DNA of 64,000 bases from Bordetella parapertussis (GCA_945861275.1 CAMATZ010000013.1:50746-114745), one strand, 5' to 3'; numbered from the stretch's first letter, positions 1 to 9,047 are shown. Program-made: numbers and translations. Notes: generated from the sequence alone by a model not told the origin.

Positions 1-2
1 GC

Positions 3-485
3 TTTCATCTGCAAGACAAGGAAATGCAGTACGTGACGGGCCGTCACATGCGCCATCATATTTTCCGGCGGCCGTATGAACTCGATCACGTCGCCGGGAT
101 GATCCGGCTGGTCTATCAAAACCGGGTGGTGTTTCACAGCGGCGAGAACGGTAACGCAAGCGAGATCGCACCGGGCATCAGCGTGCATCACATTGGCGGG
201 CACACCATGGGCCTGCAATCGGTGCGCGTGCATACGCAGCGCGGCTGGGTGGTGCTGGCATCCGATGCGAGCCACTACTACGAGCACTTCGAGAACGACC
301 GCTGCTTTCCGCTGGTGTATCACGTGGGCGAGATGATCGAAGGCTTTGCCACCTTAAGGCGGCTGGCGGATTCGCTGCAACACATCGTGCCGGGACATGA
401 TCCGCTGGTGTTTCAGCGCTATCCGGCGGCGTCGCCTGAGTTGGCGGGTATCGTCGCGCGGCTGGATTTGCCGCCGAAACCATAA
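3..485 (+). CDS. MBL-fold metallo-hydrolase, 5' end outside the window
   Basis: This is the C-terminal 160 residues of a metallo-beta-lactamase-fold hydrolase of the N-acyl-homoserine-lactonase-like group. The reading frame is open back to the window edge, and the first visible residues (FHLQDKEM) align with the middle of the full-length paralogue at 3928-4725, so the internal ATG at 24 is not the start. The part seen keeps the later metal ligands: His in HIGGHT, Asp in ASDASHYY and His in VPGHDP. The HxHxDH motif must lie upstream. A Bug receptor gene starts 18 bp downstream, which suggests one transcript. The substrate cannot be told; lactone ring opening is only the family stereotype. Confidence 0.85.
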   Translation, partial: FHLQDKEMQYVTGRHMRHHIFRRPYELDHVAGMIRLVYQNRVVFHSGENGNASEIAPGISVHHIGGHTMGLQSVRVHTQRGWVVLASDASHYYEHFENDRCFPLVYHVGEMIEGFATLRRLADSLQHIVPGHDPLVFQRYPAASPELAGIVARLDLPPKP

Positions 486-503
486 ATTTTTAGGAGAGTA
501 TCG

Positions 504-1586
504 GTGACACCATTTCTCAGTCCGTCATTCCGGCGCACGCCGGAATCCAGTACGTTAACTGGTTGGAACAACCTGGATTCCGGCGTGCGCCGGAATGACG
601 GCGTGGTGAGGGTTGTGCTGGAAATCCTCGTACCGGCAATGTTTTGTGCGGGCATTTTGGCAGCAGGTCAAGCCGCCGCACAGTCGTATCCCACCAAGCC
701 CATCCGCCTGATTATTGGATTCCCGCCGGGCGGCTCGAACGATATCGTCGCGCGCATCGTCGCGCCGAAGCTGGGTGAACTTCTCGGCGCGCAGGTCATC
801 GTCGAAAACCGCGCAGGGGCCAATGCCACGATCGCCGCGGATCTGGTGGCGAAGTCCGCGCCCGACGGCTATGTCCTGATGCTGGGCAGCACCAGTTCAC
901 TGGTGATCAGCCCGCACACCTACAGCAAACTGCCCTACGACACCCTACGCGATTTTGCGCCGGTGACCAACGTCGCCATGACGCCGGAAGCGGTAGCCGT
1001 GCATCCCGCGCTGCCGGTCAAGGATCTGAAAACGCTGATCGCGCTCGCGAAGCAACATCCGGGCAAACTCGATTTCGCTTCGGCAGGCAACGGCGGCCTG
1101 CCGCATCTGGCGATCGAGCTTTTAAAGACCATGGCGAACATCAATCTGCAGCACGTGCCGTTCAAGGGTGCGGGGCCGGCGGTCGTCGATCTGATGGGCG
1201 GTCATGTGCACGGGATCATCATGGATTTCCCGGCGATCTATGCGCAAATGAAGGCCGGCAAACTGAAGGGCCTGGCGCTGGCCGCCGAAAAACGCATTGC
1301 GCTGATGCCCGATCTGCCGACCTCCGGCGAGCAGGGCCTGCCGGGACTGCTCGCGGTCAACTGGTTCGCGGTGGTGGCGCCGGCGAAGACACCGGCGACG
1401 ATAGTGACGCGGCTGCACACCGCGCTGCTGAAAGCCATCGGCGGATCAGACGTGAAAGAGCGGCTGGCGGCGGTGGGCGTCGAAACATTCACGCAGAACT
1501 CACCCGAAGCGTTCGCGGGATTCCTCAAAGATGAGCTGGTGCGCTGGGGCAAAGTGGCGAAAGCTTCGGGCGCGCGTGCGGACTAG
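504..1586 (+). CDS. Bug/TctC-family tripartite tricarboxylate transporter substrate-binding protein with a repeat-derived N-terminus
   Basis: This is a periplasmic solute-binding protein of the Bug family (360 aa from the GTG at 504). The family core begins around SYPTKPIRLIIGFPPGGSN and contains the usual ANPDGY-like loop (SAPDGYVLM) and HVPFKGAGPAV segment. A ribosome-binding site (AGGAG at 492-496) lies upstream of the GTG at 504. About the first 33 codons are a palindromic intergenic repeat read in frame, and the true signal peptide (VVRVVLEILVPAMFCAG...AAAQ) follows it. An alternative start is the GTG at 603, which would give a normal signal peptide but has no good ribosome-binding site. 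No TctA or TctB membrane gene is nearby, as is usual for Bug orphans. Confidence 0.85.
   Translation: MTPFLSPSFRRTPESSTLTGWNNLDSGVRRNDGVVRVVLEILVPAMFCAGILAAGQAAAQSYPTKPIRLIIGFPPGGSNDIVARIVAPKLGELLGAQVIVENRAGANATIAADLVAKSAPDGYVLMLGSTSSLVISPHTYSKLPYDTLRDFAPVTNVAMTPEAVAVHPALPVKDLKTLIALAKQHPGKLDFASAGNGGLPHLAIELLKTMANINLQHVPFKGAGPAVVDLMGGHVHGIIMDFPAIYAQMKAGKLKGLALAAEKRIALMPDLPTSGEQGLPGLLAVNWFAVVAPAKTPATIVTRLHTALLKAIGGSDVKERLAAVGVETFTQNSPEAFAGFLKDELVRWGKVAKASGARAD
521..602. repeat. Palindromic repeat, CGTCATTCCGGCG family, inside the 5' end of a Bug gene
   Basis: The arms CCGTCATTCCGGCG and its reverse complement flank an approximately 50-bp core whose two halves are also complementary (CCGGAATCCAG and CTGGATTCCGG). 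Related copies are at 50464-50493, 56667-56778 and 59000-59134. This copy sits between the ribosome-binding site/GTG at 504 and the signal-peptide codons and keeps the frame open. Confidence 0.85.
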
Positions 1587-1598
1587 GGCGAAATGCAA

Positions 1599-1775
1599 TT
1601 AACCACAGATGGACACAGATGAACACAGATAACTTCAAAAAAAATCAGTCACAGAGATTACACAGAGACGCACAGAGCACTTCATGATATTTACCCGGTG
1701 ACTCTCTGTGTACTGTGGCTCAAGCTTTTGAACCTGATCTCATCTGTGTTCATCTGTGTTCATCTGTGGTTAAAG
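1599..1775. repeat. Long inverted repeat, ACCACAGATGGACACAGATG family
   Basis: The 5' arm consists of CACAGATG-type units starting at 1600, and the 3' arm (1738-1771) is their reverse complement. An inner pair of CACAGAG-type units (about 1650-1680 and 1700-1725) is nested within. The whole intergenic space between the Bug gene and the flavin oxidoreductase is made of this palindrome. It could fold as a long hairpin and perhaps stop transcription, but there is no clear T-run. Confidence 0.8.
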
Positions 1776-1803
1776 AGTTTTTGACCTTTAGTCTTTGACG
1801 TTA

Positions 1804-3819
1804 ATGCTCCTAGCCCAACCCGGCCACATCGGCCCGCTCAAGCTGCGCAATCGCGTGGTGATGGCGCCGATGGGCACCAACTACAGCACCACCGACGGGC
1901 TGTCGACCGAGCGCGACCGCTTGTATTACGCCGAGCGCGCGCGCGGCGGTGTCGGCATGATCATGACCGAAGCGATGGTGGTGACCGAGTTCGCACGGCC
2001 GCATCACAACTCGCTGTGCGTGTATCACGACCGTTTTATTCCCGGCCTGGCGAGCCTTGTCGAGGCCATCCATGCGCACGGCGCATTGGTGTGCGGCCAG
2101 CTCAATCATCGCGGCGCATTGCTGCGGCGGCACGTGCTCAACATGGAGCCGGTGGGGCCATCGCCATGGAAAAACCCGAACACCGGCGATGCGGTGCGCG
2201 CGCTGGCGGTGGCGGAGATTATCGACATACAGAAGCTGTTTGTCGCAGCGACACGGCGGCTGTATCAGGCGGGCTACGACGGGGTTGAGATCCACGCCGG
2301 CAACGGGTATTTGTTGCAGCAGTTTTTTACGCCACGTTTGAATCATCGCACCGATCAATACGGCGGCTCGTTCGCTAATCGCGCGCGGTTTTTGTTGGAG
2401 ACGCTGGATCGTGTAAAGCAGGTGCTGCCGGATTTCCCGTTGATCGTGCGACTGTCGGCGAGCGAATTTACCGCCGGCGGTTATACTGAAGCGGACAGTA
2501 TAAAGTTATCAATAATCCTTGAAAAACAAGGTGTTGCAGCGCTTGATCTGTCTGGCGGCAGCAATGAGAGTCCGCAGTTGTCGAAATACTGCATCCAGCC
2601 GCCCTCGTTCGCGCGCGGCTGTCTCGGTCCGTATGCAAAGCCGATCAAACTGGCGGTTAAGATTCCGGTGCTGGTCGCGGGACGGGTGGTTGATCCCGAT
2701 GACGCGGAAAAATTGCTGGCCGAGGGCTGCGCGGATTTCATCTCGGTGGGCCGCGCGCTGTATGCCGATCCCCATTGGTGTGCGAAAGCATTGGGTGTGG
2801 TGCAAGCGCCGATACGCAAGTGCATTGCGTGTAATGTGTGCTTCGAGCGGCTGACGCTGGAGAAAGATGTCGCGTGTGTGCACAACCCGGTGATCGGCAC
2901 CGAGTTCGAGACGCTGGAGCACGCCGAGCCGCAGTTGTTTCCCGCGCGCAGAACCACAACACCCAGGCGCGTGCTGGTGATCGGCGCGGGTATCACCGGA
3001 CTTGAAGCGGCACGGGCTGCCGCGGCGCGCGGGCATCAGGTTGAGGTGTGGGAAAAGGCCGCGCAGCCCGGCGGACAGATGCCGCTGGCGATGGCGGCGC
3101 CCGACAAGATGGAAGTGGAGCCGGTGTTGAGCTATCGGCTGACGATGCTGCAGGACTTGCGCGTACCGATACGCACCGCAATGGCCGCGACGCTCGTGGC
3201 GCTGCGCAACTATGCGCCGGATTTCGCGATAGTCGCCACCGGTGCTGCGCCGCGCGCGCATCCATTCGATGTGTCGCAACTGGCGACTACGGTGAAGGTG
3301 ATGCATGCGTGGGACGCACTGCGCGATCCGGCGCAACTGGCGCTGGCAAAGCGCATCACGATCATCGGCGGCGGCATGGTCGGCGCGGAGACCGCCGATC
3401 TGTTCTCGGCGCAGGGCAAACATTGCACCATCGTTGAAATGCTCGGCACGATCGCCTCTGGCATGGCGCGCAACAACCGCATGGAACTGGTTGAGCGTCT
3501 CGCCGCGCGCGGCGCCGAAATGCTGACAAGGGTGAAGGTTGAGCGTGCGTACGGAACTACACTTGCCGTGCGTTTCGACGACGGGACAACGCGAGATATT
3601 GTGGACGGCGATGCACTGATCTTTGCCACCGGCCCCGCGCCAGTACGTGATGTGGTGCCGCTGCTGGAAGAAGCCGGCATTGAATACGAACTCGCCGGCG
3701 ACTGCTACCGTCCGGGTGACTTTCTATCGTGCCTGCGCGACGGCTGGCTGGCGGCGCTGAGCGTGGATCATCGGTTTCGTGGTGTGGGCCAATCAGTGCA
3801 AAAACTTTTGACAGGATGA
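1804..3819 (+). CDS. Old Yellow Enzyme/2,4-dienoyl-CoA reductase-type flavin oxidoreductase (FMN, 4Fe-4S, FAD/NAD domains)
   Basis: This 671-residue oxidoreductase has the three-part layout of FadH and trimethylamine dehydrogenase. An N-terminal TIM barrel binds FMN and carries a catalytic-type His-164 in EIHAGNGYLL. A 4Fe-4S cluster site is at Cys-340, 343, 346 and 358 (CIACNVC then C). The C-terminal half is a Rossmann FAD/NAD region with GAGITG at about 394 and a second nucleotide fold IIGGGMVG at about 520. Such enzymes reduce C=C bonds of enoyl-CoA or related enones with NAD(P)H in the cytoplasm. The ATG at 1804 is preferred; a TTG at 1795 would add three residues, and neither has a clear ribosome-binding site. 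The substrate is unknown. Confidence 0.9.
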   Translation: MLLAQPGHIGPLKLRNRVVMAPMGTNYSTTDGLSTERDRLYYAERARGGVGMIMTEAMVVTEFARPHHNSLCVYHDRFIPGLASLVEAIHAHGALVCGQLNHRGALLRRHVLNMEPVGPSPWKNPNTGDAVRALAVAEIIDIQKLFVAATRRLYQAGYDGVEIHAGNGYLLQQFFTPRLNHRTDQYGGSFANRARFLLETLDRVKQVLPDFPLIVRLSASEFTAGGYTEADSIKLSIILEKQGVAALDLSGGSNESPQLSKYCIQPPSFARGCLGPYAKPIKLAVKIPVLVAGRVVDPDDAEKLLAEGCADFISVGRALYADPHWCAKALGVVQAPIRKCIACNVCFERLTLEKDVACVHNPVIGTEFETLEHAEPQLFPARRTTTPRRVLVIGAGITGLEAARAAAARGHQVEVWEKAAQPGGQMPLAMAAPDKMEVEPVLSYRLTMLQDLRVPIRTAMAATLVALRNYAPDFAIVATGAAPRAHPFDVSQLATTVKVMHAWDALRDPAQLALAKRITIIGGGMVGAETADLFSAQGKHCTIVEMLGTIASGMARNNRMELVERLAARGAEMLTRVKVERAYGTTLAVRFDDGTTRDIVDGDALIFATGPAPVRDVVPLLEEAGIEYELAGDCYRPGDFLSCLRDGWLAALSVDHRFRGVGQSVQKLLTG

Positions 3820-3877
3820 CAGGATTAACAGGATTAACCGCTTGGTTTTTATCCTGTTCATCCTGTAAATCCTGTCT
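3808..3877. repeat. Inverted repeat, GACAGGATGACAGGATTAACAGGAT family
   Basis: Reiterated ACAGGAT units (3810-3836) are followed by ATCCTGT units in reverse orientation (3850-3876), overlapping the stop of the flavin oxidoreductase. It fills most of the gap before the next MBL gene. Confidence 0.8.
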
Positions 3878-3927
3878 GCCCATATTAGTATCTGTTTTTT
3901 CTGTGGTGAATTGACGCGAGGAACTCC

Positions 3928-4725
3928 ATGACACTTCCCAACTACGAAATCTACGCCATCAAGTATGCCTGGCGCGACGCCAGGCGCGCCGTGCATTTTG
4001 TCGGTGGTGATCCGCACGACGCTCCAATGCCGATGGATTATTTTGTGTGGCTGGTGCGCAATGCCGAGCGCACGATAGTGATCGACACCGGCTTTACCCA
4101 GGCCATGGCCGATCAAAGAAAGCGCGTGTTCCTGCGTTCGCCCGCCGCCGGCCTTGCGCTGATGGGGGTCAACGCGGCCGAGGTAAAAAACGTGGTAATC
4201 ACGCATCTGCATTACGATCACGTCGGCACGTTTCAGGATTTTCCGGCGGCGCAGTTTCATTTGCAGGACGCCGAAATGGCCTATGCCACCGGCCGTCACA
4301 TGCGCCACCGCCAGTTCAATCACGGCTACGAAGTCGAAGAGGTTATCGGCATGGTGCGGTTGGTGTACAAGGATCGCGTCACGTTTTACAAAGGCGATGC
4401 GGAACTCGCGCCCGGCATCAGCCTGCATCATATCGGCGGGCACACCGCGGGCCTGCAATGTGTGCGCGTGCATACCGCGCGCGGCTGGGTGGTCGTGGCC
4501 TCCGACACCAGCCACTACTATGAGCATTTTGAAAAAGGCCGCGTGTTCACGACGACTTTTCATTTGGGCGACACACTGGACGGCTACGCGCGCCTGCATC
4601 AACTCGCCGACTCGCCCAAGCACATTGTGCCGGGCCACGACCCGCTGGTGATGCAGCGCTATCCGGCGGCGTCGGCGGCGTTGAAGGACATCGTGGTGCG
4701 CCTGGATGCTGTTCCAACTTATTGA
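3928..4725 (+). CDS. MBL-fold metallo-hydrolase (N-acyl-homoserine-lactonase-like)
   Basis: This is a complete 265-residue metallo-beta-lactamase-fold protein. The dinuclear metal site is visible: THLHYDH gives His-93, His-95, Asp-97 and His-98; His-172 is in HIGGHTAG, Asp-193 in SDTSHYY and His-237 in VPGHDP. The arrangement and length fit the AHL-lactonase-like branch (AiiA/AttM type), which opens lactones, but members of this branch in catabolic clusters may act on other esters or lactones. It is a close paralogue of the partial gene at the left edge. GAGGAAC upstream of the ATG is a reasonable ribosome-binding site. The next gene, an MmgE/PrpD protein, starts 27 bp later. Confidence 0.9.
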   Translation: MTLPNYEIYAIKYAWRDARRAVHFVGGDPHDAPMPMDYFVWLVRNAERTIVIDTGFTQAMADQRKRVFLRSPAAGLALMGVNAAEVKNVVITHLHYDHVGTFQDFPAAQFHLQDAEMAYATGRHMRHRQFNHGYEVEEVIGMVRLVYKDRVTFYKGDAELAPGISLHHIGGHTAGLQCVRVHTARGWVVVASDTSHYYEHFEKGRVFTTTFHLGDTLDGYARLHQLADSPKHIVPGHDPLVMQRYPAASAALKDIVVRLDAVPTY

Positions 4726-4752
4726 TTTTATTAAATATTCTGGATTTTACCC

Positions 4753-6156
4753 ATGAGCAGTTCCAAGCCCCCGTTACTCGAACATGCCACGCGCGATCTG
4801 GCGCGCTTCGCCTCCGCCATTCAGTTCAGCGATCTGCCCAAAGAGGTGATCGAGCGCATCAAGCTGTCGGTGCTTGATCATATCGGTTGCGTACTCTACG
4901 GCGCCACCTTGCCATGGACGCAAAAGGTTGCCGCGCTGGCGATGGCCGAGGGTGCGAAACCAGTGGCGTCGCTGTTCGGTATGGGTAAAAAAACATCGGT
5001 GGCGCTGGCGGCGCTGGTGAATGGCACCTCCGGCCACGCGTTCGAGCTCGACGATATCCACAAGGAATCCATCGTCCATATCGGTTCCCTCGCGCCGCCG
5101 GTGGCGTTTGGTTTTGCCGAAGCCGCAGGCAGTGCATCAGGGCGCGACGTCATCACCGCAATGGTGGCGGGTTATGAAATCGGCGCGCGTGTGGGCAACG
5201 CCGCAACCATGGGCTTGTTCTTTCGCGGCTTTCATCCGCAGGGCACATCGGGCGTGTTTGCGGCCACCGCCGCCGCGGCACGCATGCTGAATCTCGATGC
5301 CGGGCAGTTCCAGCACGCGCTCGGCATGTCCGGATCGCAGGCCGGTGGTTTAATGGCGGCACAGGAAGGCGCGATGGTGAAGCGTTTCCATTCCGGCCGC
5401 GCGGCGCAGAGCGGCGTGTATTCGGCGTTGTTGGCGCAGCAGGGCTTTACCGGCATCACTGATGTGCTGGAGGCCGCGTACGGCGGTTATCTCACGGTGT
5501 ATTCCGATACGCCGAATGCGGCACGGCTGACCGATGGTCTGGGCCAGGAATGGGAAACGCTGAATGTCGGCTACAAGCCGCATGCCAGTGTCACCAGCAT
5601 CCACACCGCACTCGACGGCCTCGCGCAAATCATGCGCGAGAACAATCTCAAGGCCGGCGACATTGCCAAGCTCGAAACCGGGCTAAGCCCGATGACGCAT
5701 GTGCATTGCGCGTGGGAATACAAGGCGCAGGGCGTCACCGCGGCGCAAATGAACCTGTATTACGGCCTTGCCGTGACCGCGCTGGATGGCATGGCGTTCA
5801 CCGAGCAGTACAAGGAATCACGGCTCCACGATCCGGCGATATTCGATTTCATCACGCGCATCACCGCGACGGTGGATGCAGAAATCGAAAAAATGGGGCC
5901 GCCGTTCCGTCACGCCGCACGCGTGCGCGTCACTACGAAGGATGGGCGTGTGAGCGAGAAATTCCTGCATCACCGGCGCGGCAGTCCGGAAAATCCATTG
6001 CAGCCCGAAGACATCGAATACAAATTCCGTCATGTGGTGAGCGGATGCCTGTCGAAGGCGAATATCGACAAGGCAGTGAAGCTCGCGGCTGGATTGGATA
6101 AGATGGAAAATGTATCGCAGTTGCTGGCGCTGATGGCGGCGCCGGTGCAAGTGTAG
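4753..6156 (+). CDS. MmgE/PrpD family protein
   Basis: This is a 467-residue member of the MmgE/PrpD superfamily, which includes 2-methylcitrate dehydratase, iminodisuccinate epimerase and cis-aconitate decarboxylase. The family N-terminus (LARFASAIQFSDLP) and the GHAFELDDIH stretch (Glu-98 to His-103, with the family Asp-Asp pair) are present, as are the GVFAATAAAARML helix and the C-terminal lid segment (RVRVTTKDGRVSEKF). No CoA or cofactor site is expected. It follows an MBL hydrolase and precedes a second MmgE/PrpD gene on the same strand, so the two probably work in the same acid-degrading route. The exact reaction cannot be assigned. Confidence 0.88.
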   Translation: MSSSKPPLLEHATRDLARFASAIQFSDLPKEVIERIKLSVLDHIGCVLYGATLPWTQKVAALAMAEGAKPVASLFGMGKKTSVALAALVNGTSGHAFELDDIHKESIVHIGSLAPPVAFGFAEAAGSASGRDVITAMVAGYEIGARVGNAATMGLFFRGFHPQGTSGVFAATAAAARMLNLDAGQFQHALGMSGSQAGGLMAAQEGAMVKRFHSGRAAQSGVYSALLAQQGFTGITDVLEAAYGGYLTVYSDTPNAARLTDGLGQEWETLNVGYKPHASVTSIHTALDGLAQIMRENNLKAGDIAKLETGLSPMTHVHCAWEYKAQGVTAAQMNLYYGLAVTALDGMAFTEQYKESRLHDPAIFDFITRITATVDAEIEKMGPPFRHAARVRVTTKDGRVSEKFLHHRRGSPENPLQPEDIEYKFRHVVSGCLSKANIDKAVKLAAGLDKMENVSQLLALMAAPVQV

Positions 6157-6167
6157 TCGCGTTATTT

Positions 6168-6286
6168 TTTACCCCACCCCCATCCCGGCCTTCCCCCTGA
6201 AAGGGAAGGAGTCAAGCGATTCCCTCGCCCCGTTTACGGGGAGAGCCTGCGAAAGCAGGCGAGGGGCCGGGTTAGGGTGAGGGGAA
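6168..6286. repeat. CCCCTCACCCC / GGGTGAGGGG palindromic repeat
   Basis: A C-rich left arm (CCCCACCCCCATCCC) pairs with GGGTTAGGGTGAGGGG on the right, with inner arms TCGCCCCG and CGGGGAGA. The same family sits inside ygiQ at 41315-41356 and is the target of the IS element at 60051. It supplies a false upstream GTG for the next gene. Confidence 0.75.
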
Positions 6287-6318
6287 ATCAACCCAACCCC
6301 AAAACCAAATCGAAAATC

Positions 6319-7677
6319 ATGACCCAACAAACCTACGCCCAACAACTGGCAGCCCGCTTCGCCAAACTCGGTTACAACGATATAACCCCCGCCTCACGCC
6401 ACGCCGTCAAGCGCCTGCTGCTCGATTATCTCGGCGTGGCACTGGCCGGCAGCCAGAGCGAAAGCGGTCACATTGCGCGGCGCTTTGCGCGCGAGCAGAG
6501 CGTAACAGGCGGCAAGAGTGGCGCGCAACTCATCGGCGACAAGGCCAGGTCATCGATGGCGACCACCGCTTTCGCCAATGCGATTTCCTCGCACAGCATC
6601 GAGCTCGATGATATCGACGTGCTGGCGCTGTTTCATTTCAGCCCGCCGGTGTATTCGTCGGCGCTGGCAGTGGCGGATGCAAAAAATGCCAGCGGCAAGC
6701 AACTGGTTGTTGCGCTGGCTGCCGGCTGCGAGATGATGGAGCGCGCCAGCCGTGCTGCGAACAACTCGCTGCGCAATCGCAGTTTTCACACCACACCGAC
6801 CTGCGGCGTGTTTGGCGCGACCATCGCCGCCGCGAAAATACTCAAACTGCCGCCGGCAAAAATCACCCACGCGCTCGGCATGGCAGGTGCGCAGGCATCG
6901 GGTTTGATGGAGATGTACGGGCCGTCGATGCAAAAGCGTTTTAATCCGGGGCCGACCGCGCGCAATGGCGTGACCGCCGCGCTGATGGCGCAGTTGGGAT
7001 TCACCGGTGCCGACACGATATTTGAAGGCGAACGCGGTTTCCTCAAAGCGTTTACCGACAAGAACTTTCCCGAGGCGCTGATCGAAGGCATCGACAAATC
7101 CTATGAATTGCTGATCGAGTTCAAGCCGTACTCGTGCGCGCGGCCGATACACAATGCGATTGACTGTGCGCTGGATGTGAGACAGCAGCCCGGTTTCGAT
7201 GTGGCAGCCGTGACGGCGATACATTTCACGCGCCATCCGGATTGGGCGCTCTACCATCAGAACAAAGCGCCGCGCACCTATCACGAAGCGCAGGTGTCGC
7301 TGCCGTTCTCGGTGGCGGTGGCGTTGCTCGAAGGCCAGGCGCTGTTAAAGCAATACAGCGACCGCAACATCCGCAATGCCAGAGTCAGGCACTTGAGCGA
7401 GGCGACCCGCATCGCGGTGGATGCCTCGTTGCCGCGTGGCGTGTCGTGCAAAATGACAGCGACCCTGAACGACGGGCGCACCTTCACCTCGCAGATCGAT
7501 TACCCCAAAGGCTCGATCCAGAATCCGATGAATGATCAGGAGTTGCTGGCTAAATTCACCAGTCTTGCCGCGCCGGTGATTGGTGCGAAGCGCGCCGCGA
7601 CGCTTGCGGACGCGGTGATGACCATCGAAAAATCTCCGGATGTGTCACAGGTCCTCAAGCTTGCCGCCACTAAATAA
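6319..7677 (+). CDS. MmgE/PrpD family protein
   Basis: This 452-residue MmgE/PrpD protein has the family Asp-Asp motif SIELDDID (Glu-95 to Asp-100) and the CGVFGATIAAAKIL helix. The frame is open upstream to a GTG at 6277, but that extension is repeat sequence. The ATG at 6319 (MTQQTYAQQLAAR) matches the family N-terminus. It lies between another MmgE/PrpD gene and a ketopantoate-reductase-like gene 13 bp downstream, so it is probably co-transcribed with the latter. Isomerase, dehydratase or decarboxylase chemistry on a carboxylic acid is expected from the family; the substrate is unknown. Confidence 0.87.
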   Translation: MTQQTYAQQLAARFAKLGYNDITPASRHAVKRLLLDYLGVALAGSQSESGHIARRFAREQSVTGGKSGAQLIGDKARSSMATTAFANAISSHSIELDDIDVLALFHFSPPVYSSALAVADAKNASGKQLVVALAAGCEMMERASRAANNSLRNRSFHTTPTCGVFGATIAAAKILKLPPAKITHALGMAGAQASGLMEMYGPSMQKRFNPGPTARNGVTAALMAQLGFTGADTIFEGERGFLKAFTDKNFPEALIEGIDKSYELLIEFKPYSCARPIHNAIDCALDVRQQPGFDVAAVTAIHFTRHPDWALYHQNKAPRTYHEAQVSLPFSVAVALLEGQALLKQYSDRNIRNARVRHLSEATRIAVDASLPRGVSCKMTATLNDGRTFTSQIDYPKGSIQNPMNDQELLAKFTSLAAPVIGAKRAATLADAVMTIEKSPDVSQVLKLAATK

Positions 7678-7690
7678 AGGTTGAATCAGC

Positions 7691-8704
7691 ATGAAAATTC
7701 TGGTCTATGGCGCGGGCTCGGTCGGCGGGTATCTGGGTGCGATTTTGTCGGCGGCGGGCGAGGATGTAACGCTGGTGGCGCGTGGCGCGGCGTATGAGGC
7801 GTACGCCACGCGCGGCATTATTCTCGAAAGTCCCAAGAGAGGGAGGCCCGATCCGATCAAGGTGCACGCGGTGCGCCCCGGCGAAGAAAAGCCGCCGTAC
7901 GAGCTGATATTTGTCACCCTGAAATCACATCAGCTGATGTCCGCCGCGCAACATGTGCGCGCACTGGGCGGCAAAGACGCGATGTTCGTGTTTCCGCAGA
8001 ACGGCATACCGTGGTGGTATTTCGACGGCATCGAGTCGCGTTTTAAGGGCACGCAACTGAAGACACTCGATCCCGACGGCGTGTTGTCGCGCACATTTGA
8101 CGCGTCCAATATTATTGGCGGCATTGCGTTCAAGCCCACCGATCTGCTGGCGCCGGGCCATATTCGTCTGGCGGATTCCGATGGGGATGCCCTCGCGCTG
8201 GGTGAAATCGACAATCGCATGACGGCGCGCCTGGAGCAAATCGCAAAAATCACCACCCATGCCGGATGGCGCGGCACGCCGGTGGCGGATATACGCAAAG
8301 CCAAATGGACCAAGCTGTTGTCGAATGCGGTGTGGAACACCCTGGGCGTGGTCACGCAGGCGACGCCCAAAGAAGCCGCCGGCTTCGAGCCGATGGCGCG
8401 GCTGGCGGTGGCAATGACGCGTGAAGTGATTGCGCTGGCCGCTGCGGTGGGCAGTCCACTGGAAGCTGATGCCGAAGCGCTGGTGGCGGCGGCGGCCAGA
8501 CGCGTGTCGCTGGCGACTTCGACATTGCAGGACGTGCGCGCGGGCCGCTCGCTGGAACTCGACGCCATCCTCAACGTGCTGCTGGAAATCGGCGAACTCA
8601 CCGCTGTGGCAACGCCGAATCTGGCGGTGATCGCGGCGTGCGCGAATCTGGTGAATCAGCGCATCATGATGGATGGCGTGGCGATCAGGCCGGTCAAGCC
8701 GTAG
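7691..8704 (+). CDS. Ketopantoate reductase (ApbA/PanE) family oxidoreductase
   Basis: This 337-residue protein starts with a Rossmann NADP site (MKILVYGAGSVGGYLGA, GxGxxG at residues 7-12) and continues with the PanE-type KSHQL segment, the KWTKLLSNAVWNTLGVVT helix (with the catalytic-type Lys) and STLQDVRAGRSLELDAI near the C-terminus. True PanE reduces 2-dehydropantoate to pantoate for CoA synthesis. The setting among MmgE/PrpD and other catabolic genes, and the fact that many paralogues act on other 2-oxo acids, argue against assigning panE. AAAGGTTGAATCAGC before the ATG includes a usable ribosome-binding site. Confidence 0.85.
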   Translation: MKILVYGAGSVGGYLGAILSAAGEDVTLVARGAAYEAYATRGIILESPKRGRPDPIKVHAVRPGEEKPPYELIFVTLKSHQLMSAAQHVRALGGKDAMFVFPQNGIPWWYFDGIESRFKGTQLKTLDPDGVLSRTFDASNIIGGIAFKPTDLLAPGHIRLADSDGDALALGEIDNRMTARLEQIAKITTHAGWRGTPVADIRKAKWTKLLSNAVWNTLGVVTQATPKEAAGFEPMARLAVAMTREVIALAAAVGSPLEADAEALVAAAARRVSLATSTLQDVRAGRSLELDAILNVLLEIGELTAVATPNLAVIAACANLVNQRIMMDGVAIRPVKP

Positions 8705-8762
8705 AAGCCCATCATAAATACTATGCACGAAAAACTGGCAACAACCTCAAATTCAAAACATC

Positions 8763-8855
8763 ACCGCAGAGGCGCGAAGGCGCAGAGGAAACGCAGAGAA
8801 AACCTTGAACTGATTTTCTCTGCGTATTGTTCTCTGCGCCTCCGCGGTGAGGCTT
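8763..8855. repeat. CCGCAGAGGCGC inverted repeat
   Basis: CACCGCAGAGGCGCGAAGGC with GAGAAAACC on the left is mirrored by TTTTCTCTGCG and GCGCCTCCGCGGTGAGG on the right. A degenerate half-copy (CCCTCTGTGGTGAGGC) recurs at about 9277-9292. Confidence 0.7.
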
Positions 8856-8891
8856 CTTGAGTTTGCATTGGTTTTACGTTGGGGTGAGTAC

Positions 8892-8971
8892 GTAGGGCGC
8901 AATCCCTATTGCGCCGCATGGCTGCTTTGCAAATAGCATTCGGCGCAATGGGATTGCGCCCTACGCGGGCT
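8892..8971. repeat. GTAGGGCGCAATCCC palindromic repeat, copy 1
   Basis: The arms GTAGGGCGCAATCCC(T)ATTGCGCC and GGCGCAATGGGATTGCGCCCTAC enclose a short loop. Copy 2 at 9180-9259 is base-for-base the same over about 80 bp. A minimal version without the loop is at 39486-39521. Confidence 0.85.
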
Positions 8972-9047
8972 ATCGCGGATCACCCGTCTAGTGAGTGTCG
9001 CGCGCCGATGCAACCTCTTGAATCAATGGCACTAATTTACGCAACGC

